64,000 bases of DNA from Caldanaerobius polysaccharolyticus DSM 13641 (GTDB lineage: Bacteria; Bacillota; Thermoanaerobacteria; Thermoanaerobacterales; Caldanaerobiaceae). Positions within the stretch are counted from its first letter, which is position 1. Each line of letters starts with the position of its first letter. A program made the translations under genes and the position numbers. Positions 63,914 through 64,000 of the stretch are shown here, one piece after another. The DNA lies in contig NZ_KE386495.1 of the NCBI RefSeq assembly GCF_000427425.1, forward strand, positions 1 to 64,000, read 5' to 3'. The notes under the pieces are model-generated. The model saw only the letters and a list, made by a program, of their open reading frames with translations. It was not told where the DNA came from and did not search any database.

Positions 63914-64000
63914 TTTAAATACTGTCGTAGAAACAAAGTGTATCAATAAGTCCGTATCATCTGATTGAATCTGTAATAAGCAACCAGTATAGCAATTAAT

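Overview
The window looks like the chromosome of a low-to-mid GC, anaerobic and probably thermophilic Gram-positive bacterium of the Clostridia, close to the Thermoanaerobacterales. Support: AGGAGG-type ribosome sites with many TTG and GTG starts, consensus sigma-A promoters, a perfect CIRCE element before groESL, a tRNA without encoded CCA, clostridial families (HutP, LarB/LarC, SdpR/SdpI, DUF1659-DUF2922-YvrJ) and a CRISPR repeat of the kind seen in thermophilic Clostridia. The genus call is an inference.

Layout. 1-286: 5' end of a 16S rRNA gene (minus strand) with three tandem promoters. 287-9799 (minus): a copper-handling block. It holds an OmpR-type regulator and a histidine kinase with a Met/His-rich sensor loop, a YHS protein, the copper ATPase CopA, a Met-rich mini-ORF, a degenerate Lgt paralogue, an anchored protein, CcdA, a broken membrane spermidine-synthase-like gene and a tiny His/Cys-tailed membrane protein. 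Two CsoR-like operators sit on the -10 boxes of two promoters here. 9842-17592 (minus): an ABC-class ATPase, BioY, and a seven-cistron operon arsR-larB-larC1/larC2-cdd-pdp-aminotransferase in which larC is split at an A9 slippery run. 17602-19604: groEL-groES. 19688-21546: a cluster of tiny membrane proteins carrying LLFFFLLL or FFWIIIII cores, divergent from an AprX-like protease. 22987-29200: the complete F1Fo ATP synthase operon. 29318-36188: HutP-like protein, OGG-type glycosylase, rRNA methyltransferase, esterase, RsuA-like pseudouridine synthase, an unknown protein and a GH42 beta-galactosidase.

36.3-44.5 kb is a visibly more AT-rich accessory stretch: an MA-like peptidase, a Uma2 pseudogene, an Rpn-type nuclease with an EKGI repeat, a PfkB kinase, a CUT2 sugar ABC operon with AraR-like operators, and a one-spacer orphan CRISPR with a leader-like hairpin. 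44.5-56.4 kb returns to ordinary content: sdpR-sdpI, the livJHMGF importer, two Gfo/Idh oxidoreductases with a ThuA protein, a DUF815 ATPase, a sugar kinase and pflA. 56.4-64 kb: thpR, tRNA-Tyr, a decayed IS30 element, a minimal tyrosine recombinase flanked by two near-palindromic core-like sites, an EAL-PilZ pair, the DUF1659-DUF2922-YvrJ triad, a GH5 enzyme, a replication-type winged-helix protein and a stalk-domain exported protein.

The most interesting items are the LLFFFLLL cluster, the orphan mini-CRISPR, the recombinase with its flanking sites, the larC frameshift, and the copper block with its degenerate Lgt. No complete, obviously new defence or mobile system was recognised. All calls come from reading the sequence; no database search was possible.
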